Below, piece by piece: positions 43,604 to 52,550 of a DNA stretch of 64,000 nt. The stretch is from assembly GCF_015560805.1 (NCBI RefSeq), contig NZ_JADMSO010000003.1:62001-126000 (forward strand). The letters run 5' to 3'. The stretch is from Mediterraneibacter glycyrrhizinilyticus (GTDB lineage: Bacteria; Bacillota; Clostridia; Lachnospirales; Lachnospiraceae). The position numbers and the translations under genes were made by a program. How positions within the stretch are numbered: position 1 is the stretch's first letter; every line of letters starts with the position of its first letter. A model generated the notes under the pieces. The model saw only the letters and a program-made list of their open reading frames with translations, made no database searches and was not told where the DNA came from.

Positions 43604-44182
43604 TTGTTTATTATTGTTGGTTTGGGCAATCCGGGAAAGGAATATGAGGGTACACGCCATAATGTTGGATTTGAAGTGATAGACCGGATCGCAGAAAAAT
43701 ATAATATTGCTGTGGATGGAAAAAAACACCGCGCTCTGATCGGAAAAGGGATGATCGGCGGTCAAAAAGTGATCCTTGCAAAACCGCAGACGTACATGAA
43801 TCTGAGCGGGGAGAGTGTGCGAAGTCTTTTGGATTATTATAAGGTGGACGAGACTGAAGAATTGCTTGTGATCTATGATGATATCAGTATGGAAAACGGG
43901 CAGATCCGGATCCGTGCAAAAGGAAGCGCAGGCGGACATAACGGGATCAAAAATATCATTGCGCATCTGAACGGACAGGTTTTCCCGCGGATCAAAGTCG
44001 GCGTAGGGGAAAAGCCGCCGCGTTATGATCTGGCGGATTATGTGCTCGGCCATTTTTCAAAAGCGGAGCAGGAATTGATGGAAGAGGGATATGACCATGC
44101 GCTCCACGCCGCAGAACAGATCATAGACGGTGAGATCACAGCGGCGATGAACGAATATAACCGGAAAAAGAAAGAAGTATAA
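43604..44182 (+). CDS. pth: peptidyl-tRNA hydrolase
   Basis: 192 residues from TTG 43604, set by GAGGTGA (43592-43598) and giving the canonical start FIIVGLGNPGKEY. Catalytic His in EGTRHNVGFEVID, LAKPQTYMNLSGESV with Asn, YDDISM with Asp, and GSAGGHNGIKNII. It releases peptides from stalled peptidyl-tRNA. In many Firmicutes pth is directly followed by mfd, as here. Confidence 0.96.
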   Translation: MFIIVGLGNPGKEYEGTRHNVGFEVIDRIAEKYNIAVDGKKHRALIGKGMIGGQKVILAKPQTYMNLSGESVRSLLDYYKVDETEELLVIYDDISMENGQIRIRAKGSAGGHNGIKNIIAHLNGQVFPRIKVGVGEKPPRYDLADYVLGHFSKAEQELMEEGYDHALHAAEQIIDGEITAAMNEYNRKKKEV

Positions 44183-44220
44183 AAAAGAAAGAGAACAGAC
44201 AAAAAGGAAGTAGGAAGATC

Positions 44221-47200
44221 GTGAAAGCATTGACAGTACCGCTTACCGAACTGGCGGATTATCAGGAAATGATTCGGATAAGAACAAAAGAATATGGGGT
44301 ATTGCAGATCACGGGATGTGTGAATTCGCAGAAAACACATCTGATGTATGCGCTTGGTCAGGAAATCCGCTTTCGGCTGGGGATCTATTCTTCCGATGAA
44401 AAAGCAAAGCAGGCGTATGAGGAGCATCGTTTTCTGGAGGAAAACACTTATTACTATCCGGCGAAAGATCTGCTGTTTTATCATGCGGACATCAAGGGCA
44501 AATATCTGCTCAGTCAGCGGATGGAGGTTGTGCGCGCGCTGATGGAGCTGGAAGAGGGACGGGAGATCACCGTTCTGACAACTGCGGATGCACTGCTGGA
44601 CGGACTTCCGCCGATGAAAAAACTGGCAAAGTACAAAGTACAGATTGCTGTCGGTGACACACTGGATTTTACAGAACTGCAGGAAGAGCTTGTGTCTATG
44701 GGGTACGAGCGGGAAGCGGAAATTGCGGGACCCGGGCAGTTTGCTGTGCGGGGCGGGATTCTCGATCTTTATCCGCTGACGGAGGAATTTCCGATCCGTG
44801 TGGAACTCTGGGGAGATGAGGTAGATTCGATCCGCAGTTTCGATGTGGAGAGTCAAAGGTCTATTGAGAATCTGCAGTCCGCCGTGATCTATCCGGCGGC
44901 GGAACTGGAATTGGAACAGGGAGAACATGCATCGTTTCTCGATTATTTTCCGAAAGAAGAAACACTGGTGTTTCTGGATGAGCCGATCCGGCTTTTAGAG
45001 CGGATGGATGAGGCGGAAGAAGAGTACCGGGAAAGCCTGAAGAACCGTGAAGCGATGGAGATGGAGGCGGAGACCGCGGCGCTTTCGCAGGTTTTTTCCG
45101 TGGAAGAAGTGACGGCGAAGATCAATCAGAGGTATGGAATCGCATTTACGATGCTGGAATCCAAATGCGGGAACTTTCATCTGCGGAAAACGTATTCGAT
45201 CCAGACGAAAAGCGTCAACCCGTATAATAACAGCTTCGAGATGCTTACGAGAGATCTGAAGCGTCTGAAACGAAGCGGCTACCGGGTTGTACTGCTCTCC
45301 GGATCGAGGACACGGGCGAAGCGCCTTGCGGAAGATCTGCGGGATTATGATCTGAGCAGCTTTTACAGTGAAGATGCCGACCGGGAAGTTCAGGACGGGG
45401 AGATCCTCGTCAGTTACGGGCATGTGACAGAGGGGTACGAATACCCGATGCTGAAATTCATGGTCATTTCGGAGACAGATATTTTCGGTCGGAAAAAAAG
45501 AAAGAAAAAGCGGCATAAAACATACAGCGGACAGAAAATACAGGATTTCAGCGAATTAAAAGTCGGAGATTATGTAGTCCATGAAAATCATGGTCTCGGT
45601 ATTTATGAGGGTATCGAAAAGATCCAGGTCGACAAAGTGACAAAAGACTATATGAAGATCAGCTATGCCGGAGGCGGCGCGCTTTACATTCTGGCGACAC
45701 AGCTGGATCTGATCCAGAAATATGCGGGAAGCGATGCGAAAAAGCCAAAACTCAACAAGCTTGGCACGAGCCAGTGGACGAAGACGAAAAGTCAGGTGAA
45801 GCATGCGGTCAAGCTGGTCGCAAAAGATCTTGTGGAACTGTATGCGGCAAGGCAGGAAGCAGACGGATATATGTATGAGCCGGATACGGTATGGCAGAAA
45901 GAATTTGAGGAAATGTTTCCGTTTGAGGAGACGGAGGATCAATTACAGGCGATCGAAGATACAAAGCGTGATATGGAAAGCCATAAGATCATGGACCGGC
46001 TTGTATGCGGAGACGTCGGATACGGAAAGACGGAGATCGCGATCCGCGCGGCGTTTAAGGCGGTGCAGGAGGGAAAACAAGTTGTCTACCTTGTACCGAC
46101 GACGATTTTGGCACAGCAGCATTACAATACGTTTGTGCAGCGGATGAAAGATTTTCCGGTTCGGGTCGATCTGCTGTGCCGGTTCAAGACGTCGGCAGAG
46201 CAGAAAAAGACAGTGGAAGATCTGAAAAAGGGGCTGGTCGATGTTGTGATCGGAACCCATCGCGTGTTGTCCAAAGATGTGGAATATAAAGATCTGGGAC
46301 TTCTGATCATAGATGAAGAGCAGCGTTTCGGTGTCGCTCATAAAGAAAAGATCAAAAAACTCAAAGAGAATGTAGATGTGCTGACCCTTACTGCGACGCC
46401 GATCCCGCGGACCCTGCATATGAGCCTGATCGGGATCCGGGATATGAGTGTATTGGAGGAAGCGCCGATCGACCGTATGCCGATCCAGACGTATGTGATG
46501 GAATACAATGAGGAAATGGTGCGTGAGGCGATCGAGCGTGAACTTTCCAGAGACGGTCAGGTGTATTATGTGTACAACCGGGTCAACGACATTGCGGATG
46601 TGGCAGGCAGGGTACAGCAGCTTGTACCGGATGCGGTCGTCTCCTATGCGCATGGGCAGATGAACGAGCGTCAGCTGGAAAATATCATGTGTGATTTTAT
46701 CAACGGAGATATTGACGTACTGGTATCGACGACGATCATAGAGACGGGGCTTGATATTTCCAATGCAAATACGATGATCATCCACGATGCGGATCGGATG
46801 GGGCTTTCCCAGTTGTATCAGCTTCGCGGGCGGGTAGGGCGCTCCAACCGGATGGCGTACGCGTTTTTATTGTACCGCAAAGATAAGCTGTTAAAAGAAG
46901 TGGCGGAAAAACGGCTGGCAGCGATCCGGGAATTTACCGATCTCGGTTCGGGGATCAAGATCGCAATGCGGGATCTGGAGATACGCGGCGCGGGAAATCT
47001 GCTTGGTGCGGAACAGCACGGTCATATGGAGGCTGTCGGATATGATCTGTACTGTAAGATGCTCGGGGAAGCGGTGCGTCAGGAAAAAGGCGAACTGGAT
47101 GAGGATATTTTCACGACGACAATGGATTTGAATCTGGATGCGTATATCCCGGACAGTTATATTCCGAATGAATATCAGAAACTGGATATTTACAAGCGGA

Positions 47201-47574
47201 TCGCCGGAATTGAGAATGAAGAAGAGATGGACGATATGCTGGAAGAGCTGATCGACCGTTTCGGAGACATTCCGCGGAAAGTACAGCAGCTCTTGAATAT
47301 TGCGGGATTAAAAGCGCTGGCGCATTCTGCATATGTGACGTCGGTGGAACAGAAAGAGAATACGTTCCGGATCCAGATGTATGAGAAAGCCAAGGTGAAG
47401 CCGGAGAAGATTCCGGGGCTGATCGAGGCATATCGCGGTTCCCTGGTCTTTAAGATGGAAAATCCGCCATATTTCCTTTATGAGAAAAAATACCGGAATA
47501 AAAAAGAAAAGGATGAGGATATTCTGGAACTTGTGAAAAAGCTATTAAATGATATAAAAAGCTTGTTAGAATAA
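44221..47574 (+). CDS. mfd: transcription-repair coupling factor Mfd
   Basis: 1117 residues, full length, GTG start. N-terminal UvrB-homology part (1-330), RNA-polymerase-interacting domain near 455-540 (LKVGDYVVHENHGLGIYEGIE), superfamily 2 helicase with Walker A GDVGYGKTEIAIRAAF and DEEQRFGV, then TATPIPRTLHMSLIG, QLRGRVGRSNRMAYA, and the C-terminal TRCF domain (DSYIPNEYQKLDIYKRIA). It frees RNA polymerase stalled at DNA damage and recruits UvrA. Adjoins pth. Confidence 0.97.
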   Translation: MKALTVPLTELADYQEMIRIRTKEYGVLQITGCVNSQKTHLMYALGQEIRFRLGIYSSDEKAKQAYEEHRFLEENTYYYPAKDLLFYHADIKGKYLLSQRMEVVRALMELEEGREITVLTTADALLDGLPPMKKLAKYKVQIAVGDTLDFTELQEELVSMGYEREAEIAGPGQFAVRGGILDLYPLTEEFPIRVELWGDEVDSIRSFDVESQRSIENLQSAVIYPAAELELEQGEHASFLDYFPKEETLVFLDEPIRLLERMDEAEEEYRESLKNREAMEMEAETAALSQVFSVEEVTAKINQRYGIAFTMLESKCGNFHLRKTYSIQTKSVNPYNNSFEMLTRDLKRLKRSGYRVVLLSGSRTRAKRLAEDLRDYDLSSFYSEDADREVQDGEILVSYGHVTEGYEYPMLKFMVISETDIFGRKKRKKKRHKTYSGQKIQDFSELKVGDYVVHENHGLGIYEGIEKIQVDKVTKDYMKISYAGGGALYILATQLDLIQKYAGSDAKKPKLNKLGTSQWTKTKSQVKHAVKLVAKDLVELYAARQEADGYMYEPDTVWQKEFEEMFPFEETEDQLQAIEDTKRDMESHKIMDRLVCGDVGYGKTEIAIRAAFKAVQEGKQVVYLVPTTILAQQHYNTFVQRMKDFPVRVDLLCRFKTSAEQKKTVEDLKKGLVDVVIGTHRVLSKDVEYKDLGLLIIDEEQRFGVAHKEKIKKLKENVDVLTLTATPIPRTLHMSLIGIRDMSVLEEAPIDRMPIQTYVMEYNEEMVREAIERELSRDGQVYYVYNRVNDIADVAGRVQQLVPDAVVSYAHGQMNERQLENIMCDFINGDIDVLVSTTIIETGLDISNANTMIIHDADRMGLSQLYQLRGRVGRSNRMAYAFLLYRKDKLLKEVAEKRLAAIREFTDLGSGIKIAMRDLEIRGAGNLLGAEQHGHMEAVGYDLYCKMLGEAVRQEKGELDEDIFTTTMDLNLDAYIPDSYIPNEYQKLDIYKRIAGIENEEEMDDMLEELIDRFGDIPRKVQQLLNIAGLKALAHSAYVTSVEQKENTFRIQMYEKAKVKPEKIPGLIEAYRGSLVFKMENPPYFLYEKKYRNKKEKDEDILELVKKLLNDIKSLLE

Positions 47575-47681
47575 GTGAAACGTCTTATAATGTTAAATTA
47601 ACAAGGCGCTGATTTTTTGATACAGCGGGAAAAGAAAGGAGAGACGAAGCGGGGGAGGAAAACGCTTCGTACAAAAGAGTT

Positions 47682-48746
47682 ATGAAACAGTCGGTAAAAC
47701 GGATGGCAGTTTTGATAGCGGCGGGAGCATTGGCACTGACTTCGCTGACAGGCTGTACATCTTTTGATAATGATGATGCAGTTGCAACAGTCGGAAAGGA
47801 AGAGATCCCGGCAGGGGTTGCCAACTTTTATGCGAGAATGCAGCAGGCGCAGTATGAGACTTATTACGCGCCGATGATGGGCACAACGGGAGAGGCGCTC
47901 TGGCAGCAGGAGATGGAAGAGGGAAAGACGTATGAAGAAAGCACAAAGGAAACACTTCTTCTGAATCTGGAAAATCTGTATCTGATCAGACAGCATGCGG
48001 AGGAATACGAAGTTGCCTTGACGGAAGAGGATACAAAAGCGATCGAGGAAGTTGCAAAAAAATTCGACGAAGACAATGCTTTGGAAGAGAAAGAAGCCGT
48101 GTCCGGATATAAGAAATATATCGAAGAATATCTGGAACTTGTTACGATCCAGAGCCGGATGGATCCAAAGATGAAAGAGGGCGTGAACGAGGATGTGTCG
48201 GATGAAGAAGCCGCACAGAAAAGTATGAAATATGTCTATTTCCCGTACAGCACGACAGATGCGGACGGAAATACAAAAGATCTGACCGAGGATGAGAAAA
48301 AAGAATTAAAAAAGACGGCGCAGACATTTGCGGATACATTAAAAGCAAGTGAGACAAAAGATATCGATGCACTGGCTCAAAAGAGCGGGTATGAAGTAAA
48401 AACAACGACGTTTGACAGTGAATCCACAGCGCCGAACGCAGACCTTGTCAAAGCATTGGATGCACTGACAACGGAGGGCGACGTGACCGATGTGATCGAG
48501 TCTGACTACGGAATCTATGTCGGAAAACTGACGAGTCTTCTGGATCGGGAAGCAACGGATACGGAGAAAACGAATATCGTTGCGCAGAGAAAACAGGAAC
48601 AGTATGATTCGCTTCTTGCAGATTGGAGAAAAGAGACGGAGATCACGGAAAACAAGAAAGTATGGAATAAGATCGATTTTGAGAAACAGGGCGTAACGGC
48701 AAAGCAGAGTGACGATCAGTATGACGATGCCGCGGATGCAGAGTAG
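47682..48746 (+). CDS. PrsA/SurA-like foldase lipoprotein
   Basis: 354 residues. The lipoprotein signal ends TSLTGC, so Cys25 should carry lipid. Residues 35-180 form a SurA-N-like helical domain (VGKEEIPAGVANFYARMQQAQYE); 180-330 a parvulin-like stretch with AAQKSMKYVYFPYS and GDVTDVIESDYGIYVGKLTSLLD. These proteins help secreted proteins fold outside the membrane. The peptidyl-prolyl isomerase core is weak, so chaperone-only activity is possible. An 8-bp hairpin, ACGAAGCG (47644-47651) with CGCTTCGT (47663-47670), stands in its leader. Ends in an Asp-rich tail. Confidence 0.78.
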   Translation: MKQSVKRMAVLIAAGALALTSLTGCTSFDNDDAVATVGKEEIPAGVANFYARMQQAQYETYYAPMMGTTGEALWQQEMEEGKTYEESTKETLLLNLENLYLIRQHAEEYEVALTEEDTKAIEEVAKKFDEDNALEEKEAVSGYKKYIEEYLELVTIQSRMDPKMKEGVNEDVSDEEAAQKSMKYVYFPYSTTDADGNTKDLTEDEKKELKKTAQTFADTLKASETKDIDALAQKSGYEVKTTTFDSESTAPNADLVKALDALTTEGDVTDVIESDYGIYVGKLTSLLDREATDTEKTNIVAQRKQEQYDSLLADWRKETEITENKKVWNKIDFEKQGVTAKQSDDQYDDAADAE

Positions 48747-48760
48747 AAAATCAGAATAGA

Positions 48761-49030
48761 GTCGATGTACAAGGGGAAACACGCCTCAAACCGCGTAATT
48801 TCGGTGATTTTCAGCGTTATCCTCAATCAGCGTACGTCCAGTACGCTTCAATCGTCTGCCTTGAAAATCACCGAATTATCTGCGGTTGAGGTCGGTGAGT
48901 CGAGAAGAGACAAATCTAAGCCTCTTTTAGGCACTTGAACGACGCGTACAGAGACGTACGCGGAGTGAAAGTAACAACAAAGAGGCTTAGATTTGCTCTT
49001 CATCGACCGTTTTGCCCCTTGTACACCGAC
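48761..49030. repeat. dispersed palindrome, copy 5: 270-bp composite with two nested hairpins
   Basis: The outer arms GTCGATGTACAAGGGG (48761-48776) and CCCCTTGTACACCGAC (49015-49030) match at 15 of 16. Inside are two separate long hairpins. Hairpin A has arms 48784-48812 and 48862-48891, with an inner stem AGCGTAC/GTACGCT. Hairpin B has perfect 17-bp arms 48911-48927 and 48979-48995, with an inner stem GCGTAC/GTACGC. The whole would fold as a three-way junction in RNA or a cruciform in DNA. No protein is encoded. It fills most of the gap between the foldase gene and the reductase gene. Confidence 0.85.
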
Positions 49031-49044
49031 GCTATGGATAGAAC

Positions 49045-49090
49045 AAGTACAGAACGAGTGTTTGCAAGCTCGTTCTGTACTTTTATTTTG
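49045..49090 (+). terminator. intrinsic terminator
   Basis: AAGTACAGAACGAG and CTCGTTCTGTACTT form a perfect 14-bp stem followed by TTTTATTTT. It lies directly after the composite palindrome. Confidence 0.9.
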
Positions 49091-49095
49091 GGTTC

Positions 49096-49104
49096 TGCTA
49101 TAAT
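49096..49104 (+). promoter_or_regulatory. extended -10 promoter for the reductase gene
   Basis: TGCTATAAT, extended -10 with perfect TATAAT (49099-49104), no good -35. The start codon is 119 bases further down. Confidence 0.45.
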
Positions 49105-49222
49105 GGCAGAGAGAATGGCGGAGACTATATCAGAGGCTGTAACAGAGATTATGGCGGCAGAGAGAAAACGTGCAGTAGGATGTAAAAATGCGGCAGTATA
49201 CAAATGTGCAGGAGGAATGAAA

Positions 49223-50089
49223 ATGAGTTATGATTACGGAAAGATATGGGTGGCGGGAGCAAACGGCCGTGTGGGACGTATGATCCGGAATATGTTGGAT
49301 ATGCGGGATGTGGAACTGTTTGAGACAGATAAAGAAGATCTGGATATTACGTCGGCGGAGGAGGTGACGTTGTTCGGACTTCGTAACCGTCCGAATACGA
49401 TCATCAACTGTGCCGGACTGACGGATACAGAACTCTGTGAACGGAACGTGGAAGAAGCTTATAAGGTTAATGCGCTTGGTGCAAGAAATCTGAGCGCCGT
49501 AGCGAGGAAATTGGATGCGAGGATCATCCAGTTATCGACGGATGATGTGTTCAGTTCTTCCGAAGACCGGAAATTTCATGAATTTGACACGCCAAAACCG
49601 GTGACAGTATATGGAAAGTCAAAATTAGCCGGTGAGAATTTTGTGAAAGAACTGGCGCCGAAGCATTTGATCATTCGCAGTTCATGGGTATATGGAAAAG
49701 GCGGAGCAAATTTTGTCAATATGATCATAGAGAAAGCGAAAAAAGGGGAACAGATCCAAGTGCCGGATGATGAGTTTGCGCTTCCGACAAGTGCGGCGGA
49801 ACTTTCCAAAGTGATCATCCGTCTGATCCAAAAAGAGCAGGAGGGAATTTACCATGCAGTCTGCGGCGGAGTACGGTGCAGCCGCTATGAACTCGCAAAA
49901 GAGATCGTACGTTTGCTTGGAAAGGACGAATCACTTTTGATTCCGGCGGCTTTGCGGGAACTGGATTCGAAATTACAGGGACCGGATTATACGGTTTTGG
50001 ATAATATGATGCTTCGGATGTGTGAAATAGAAGAGCCGAAAGACTGGAAAGAAGCGCTTGCGGATTATATAAAAGATCAGGAACGGTAA
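49223..50089 (+). CDS. RmlD-like NAD(P)-dependent sugar reductase
   Basis: 288 residues from ATG 49223; GGAGG at 49211-49215 favours it over ATG 49217. Extended SDR fold: Rossmann motif VAGANGRVGRMI, NCAGLTDTELCERN, STDDVFSS, and catalytic YGKSKLAGE (Tyr-x-x-x-Lys). It resembles dTDP-4-dehydrorhamnose reductase, which makes dTDP-rhamnose for surface glycans. No rmlABC genes are beside it, so a related keto-sugar may be the substrate. Confidence 0.8.
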   Translation: MSYDYGKIWVAGANGRVGRMIRNMLDMRDVELFETDKEDLDITSAEEVTLFGLRNRPNTIINCAGLTDTELCERNVEEAYKVNALGARNLSAVARKLDARIIQLSTDDVFSSSEDRKFHEFDTPKPVTVYGKSKLAGENFVKELAPKHLIIRSSWVYGKGGANFVNMIIEKAKKGEQIQVPDDEFALPTSAAELSKVIIRLIQKEQEGIYHAVCGGVRCSRYELAKEIVRLLGKDESLLIPAALRELDSKLQGPDYTVLDNMMLRMCEIEEPKDWKEALADYIKDQER

Positions 50090-50112
50090 AGAGAAAAAAG
50101 AAAGGAAATGAG

Positions 50113-51402
50113 ATGGAGAAAAAACAGGAGAAAAAGAAACTTGGGTTGACAACGTTGATTTTTATCAGTCTTCTTCTGGGAGCCGGATTCGGAATCATTC
50201 TGCATTACTGGATACCGGAGGGATATGTGCGTGATACGGTGATCATCAACGGCGTATTTTATGTGGTAGGAAACGGATTTTTGCGTGCGATGCAGATGCT
50301 TGTCGTACCGCTTGTATTTTGTTCGATCGTCTGCGGAAGTATGTCAATCGGAGATACAAAAACACTCGGAAAAGTGGGTGTGAAAGCGATGGGATTTTAT
50401 CTGGTGACGACAGCGCTTGCGATCACGCTTGCTTTAAGCGTGGCAAATCTGATCGATCCGGGTGTGGGAATGGATGTCAGCAGTTTAGAGACGGCGGAGG
50501 TAGCAGAGGCGGCGGAGAATATAAGTTTTGCGGATACATTACTGAATATTATCCCGAAAAACCCGATTCAGGGACTGGCAGAGGGAAATATGCTGCAGAT
50601 CATCTTTTTCGCGATCTTCGTCGGGATATTGCTTGCAAAGCGCGGAGAGAGAAGCGCGGCGGTCGCTCAGTTTTTCTCACAGTTTAACGATCTGATGATG
50701 GATATGACGATGGCTGTGATGAAAGCGGCTCCGATCGGAGTATTCTGCCTGATCGCAAAGACATTTGCAGGGATTGGTTTCGATGCATTTCTTCCGATGC
50801 TGAAATATATGGCGGCAGTTTTCTTAGCATTGATGCTTCAGGGATTTGGAGTATACCAGATTTTATTGAAGTTGCTGACGGGACTGAATCCGATCAAGTT
50901 TATCAAGAAATTCTTCCCGGTCATGGCATTTGCATTTTCTACGGCGACCTCAAATGCGACGATCCCGTTGTCGATCGAGACGCTGGACAAAAAGATGGGA
51001 GTGTCAAAGCGGATCTCTTCCTTTACAATTCCGCTTGGTGCTACGATCAATATGGATGGAACTGCGATCATGCAGGGCGTAGCGGTTGTATTTGTATCCC
51101 AGGCATTCGGGATTCCTCTGACATTGACAGATTATCTGACCGTCATCGCAACGGCAACGATCGCTTCGATCGGAACCGCGGGCGTGCCGAGTGTCGGTCT
51201 GATCACATTGTCTATGGTATTTACTTCGGTGGGACTTCCGGTGGAGGGAATCGCGCTGATCATGGGTATCGACAGAATTTTGGATATGACGAGGACGGCG
51301 GTGAATATTACAGGCGATGCGGTATGTACGACAATTATTGCACATCAGAATAAAGAACTTCGCCGGGAAGTTTATGAGAGGATGGAGCAGAAAGGGGAGT
51401 AA
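50113..51402 (+). CDS. dicarboxylate/amino-acid:cation symporter (DAACS)
   Basis: 429 residues, eight spans plus two hairpin loops. Typical stretches: FLRAMQMLVVPLVFCSIVCG, AFSTATSNATIPLSIE (serine-rich reentrant loop variant), LGATINMDGTAIMQGVAVVF and the C-terminal substrate site GIDRILDMTRTAVNITGDAV. It imports glutamate, aspartate or C4-dicarboxylates with sodium or protons. It follows the reductase by 23 bases and precedes a HipA-like gene by three, so the three may be one transcript. Confidence 0.88.
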   Translation: MEKKQEKKKLGLTTLIFISLLLGAGFGIILHYWIPEGYVRDTVIINGVFYVVGNGFLRAMQMLVVPLVFCSIVCGSMSIGDTKTLGKVGVKAMGFYLVTTALAITLALSVANLIDPGVGMDVSSLETAEVAEAAENISFADTLLNIIPKNPIQGLAEGNMLQIIFFAIFVGILLAKRGERSAAVAQFFSQFNDLMMDMTMAVMKAAPIGVFCLIAKTFAGIGFDAFLPMLKYMAAVFLALMLQGFGVYQILLKLLTGLNPIKFIKKFFPVMAFAFSTATSNATIPLSIETLDKKMGVSKRISSFTIPLGATINMDGTAIMQGVAVVFVSQAFGIPLTLTDYLTVIATATIASIGTAGVPSVGLITLSMVFTSVGLPVEGIALIMGIDRILDMTRTAVNITGDAVCTTIIAHQNKELRREVYERMEQKGE

Positions 51403-51405
51403 AGG

Positions 51406-52482
51406 ATGCTGCTGTTATTGAAAGATGCACCTGTATTGCAGATCCGGGATAACGGAGAATGCAGGATTTTGGATTTTGACAGGCTTCCCTTTGCACTGCG
51501 GAAGGAAAATGTTACGTTTGTTGAGTTTATGGAATGGGCATCCAACCGCACGTTATCGATCGGGCGAAGCTATGCAAAGGAGATTTTAAACACGATGCGT
51601 CTTCCCCAGAGTAATCGTTATGCGGTCTGTAAAGCCTGTCGGGGATTGAACTTGGAGGATGCGTATTGGATCTGTGACGAGGGTGATGAAAAGAATTGGG
51701 CGGAGGTTAATTTGTTTCAAAATCCACTGTCATTGTTTGTGACAGAAATTTCTTTATCGGGACGGACTATTTATCACCAGAACGTAGCAAGAGAACAGGG
51801 GAATATCCATACACCGGAGCTTACGACGCTGGGAACGAGTGCGAAAGGCTGGATCAGAAAAGAGGGGAGGATGTTTCTCCATAAAGTCGGAAAATATGAG
51901 ATTCCGGCATCAGAGATTCTGACGGCGCTTCAGATCGATCATATTTCTTATGAAGTATCGAGAGAGGACGATATTTCATTGTATTTATCAAAAGAACGGA
52001 GTGAATGGATCGAAAGTGTCGGGGAGAAAATGGTCTGTTCAGAGCTTTTCACATCAGAAGAGACTTCGCTTGTTACATTCGAGGAATTTAAGATCTTTTG
52101 TGAGTTTTATGGATTGAATGCATATCAGGAAGCAAAAAAGATAGACAGGGAGTTCTATTTGAAGATGCAGATTGCAGACTATATTCTGAATAATAATGAC
52201 AGGCATGAGCAGAATTGGGGATTTTTCATGGAAAATTCCAGTGGAAAGATCATAGGATATTGTCCGTTGTTCGACCATGATCATACATTTGGATCATATC
52301 AGAATGTGATGTCCCAGACAACGGAGGACTATCTTTCTTTATATGAAGCGGCAGTTATGGCACAGAGAGAACTTCACATGGACTTGTCCGTGTTAGAGAA
52401 AATGAAGAAACCTGAATTATTGAGTGACGGACAGTGGGCGGATGTATTAAAACGAAAAGAGCGGTTGGAGTCCGAAGGATAA
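51406..52482 (+). CDS. HipA-like Ser/Thr kinase domain protein, no HipB partner
   Basis: 358 residues. The last third has a HipA-C kinase core: DYILNNNDRHEQNWGF (catalytic Asp and Asn) and PLFDHDHTFGSY (metal-binding Asp). The N-terminal part (1-150) is unlike HipA-N and includes ALRKENVTFVEFMEWASNR and CRGLNLEDAYWI, seen in HipA-like proteins of phage and Clostridia. HipA of E. coli phosphorylates glutamyl-tRNA synthetase and is paired with the antitoxin HipB; no small DNA-binding gene is present here. A toxin role is therefore unproved. It is three bases after the symporter and ends at a terminator shared with the opposite strand. Confidence 0.7.
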   Translation: MLLLLKDAPVLQIRDNGECRILDFDRLPFALRKENVTFVEFMEWASNRTLSIGRSYAKEILNTMRLPQSNRYAVCKACRGLNLEDAYWICDEGDEKNWAEVNLFQNPLSLFVTEISLSGRTIYHQNVAREQGNIHTPELTTLGTSAKGWIRKEGRMFLHKVGKYEIPASEILTALQIDHISYEVSREDDISLYLSKERSEWIESVGEKMVCSELFTSEETSLVTFEEFKIFCEFYGLNAYQEAKKIDREFYLKMQIADYILNNNDRHEQNWGFFMENSSGKIIGYCPLFDHDHTFGSYQNVMSQTTEDYLSLYEAAVMAQRELHMDLSVLEKMKKPELLSDGQWADVLKRKERLESEG

Positions 52483-52495
52483 GGAAATTATACAA

Positions 52496-52527
52496 AAAGG
52501 GGATTGCAATGATCAGCAATCCCCTTT
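52496..52527. terminator. bidirectional terminator
   Basis: AAAGGGGATTGC and GCAATCCCCTTT, perfect 12-bp stem, eight-base loop, between the convergent HipA-like and ABC-F genes. Confidence 0.85.
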
Positions 52528-52550
52528 GGCTCTTTAATAGAAATTAAAAT

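Noticed and set aside
48935-49222. Long N-terminal extension of the RmlD-like reductase
   Set aside because: The extension would run through the composite palindrome and a terminator; GGAGG directly precedes ATG 49223.
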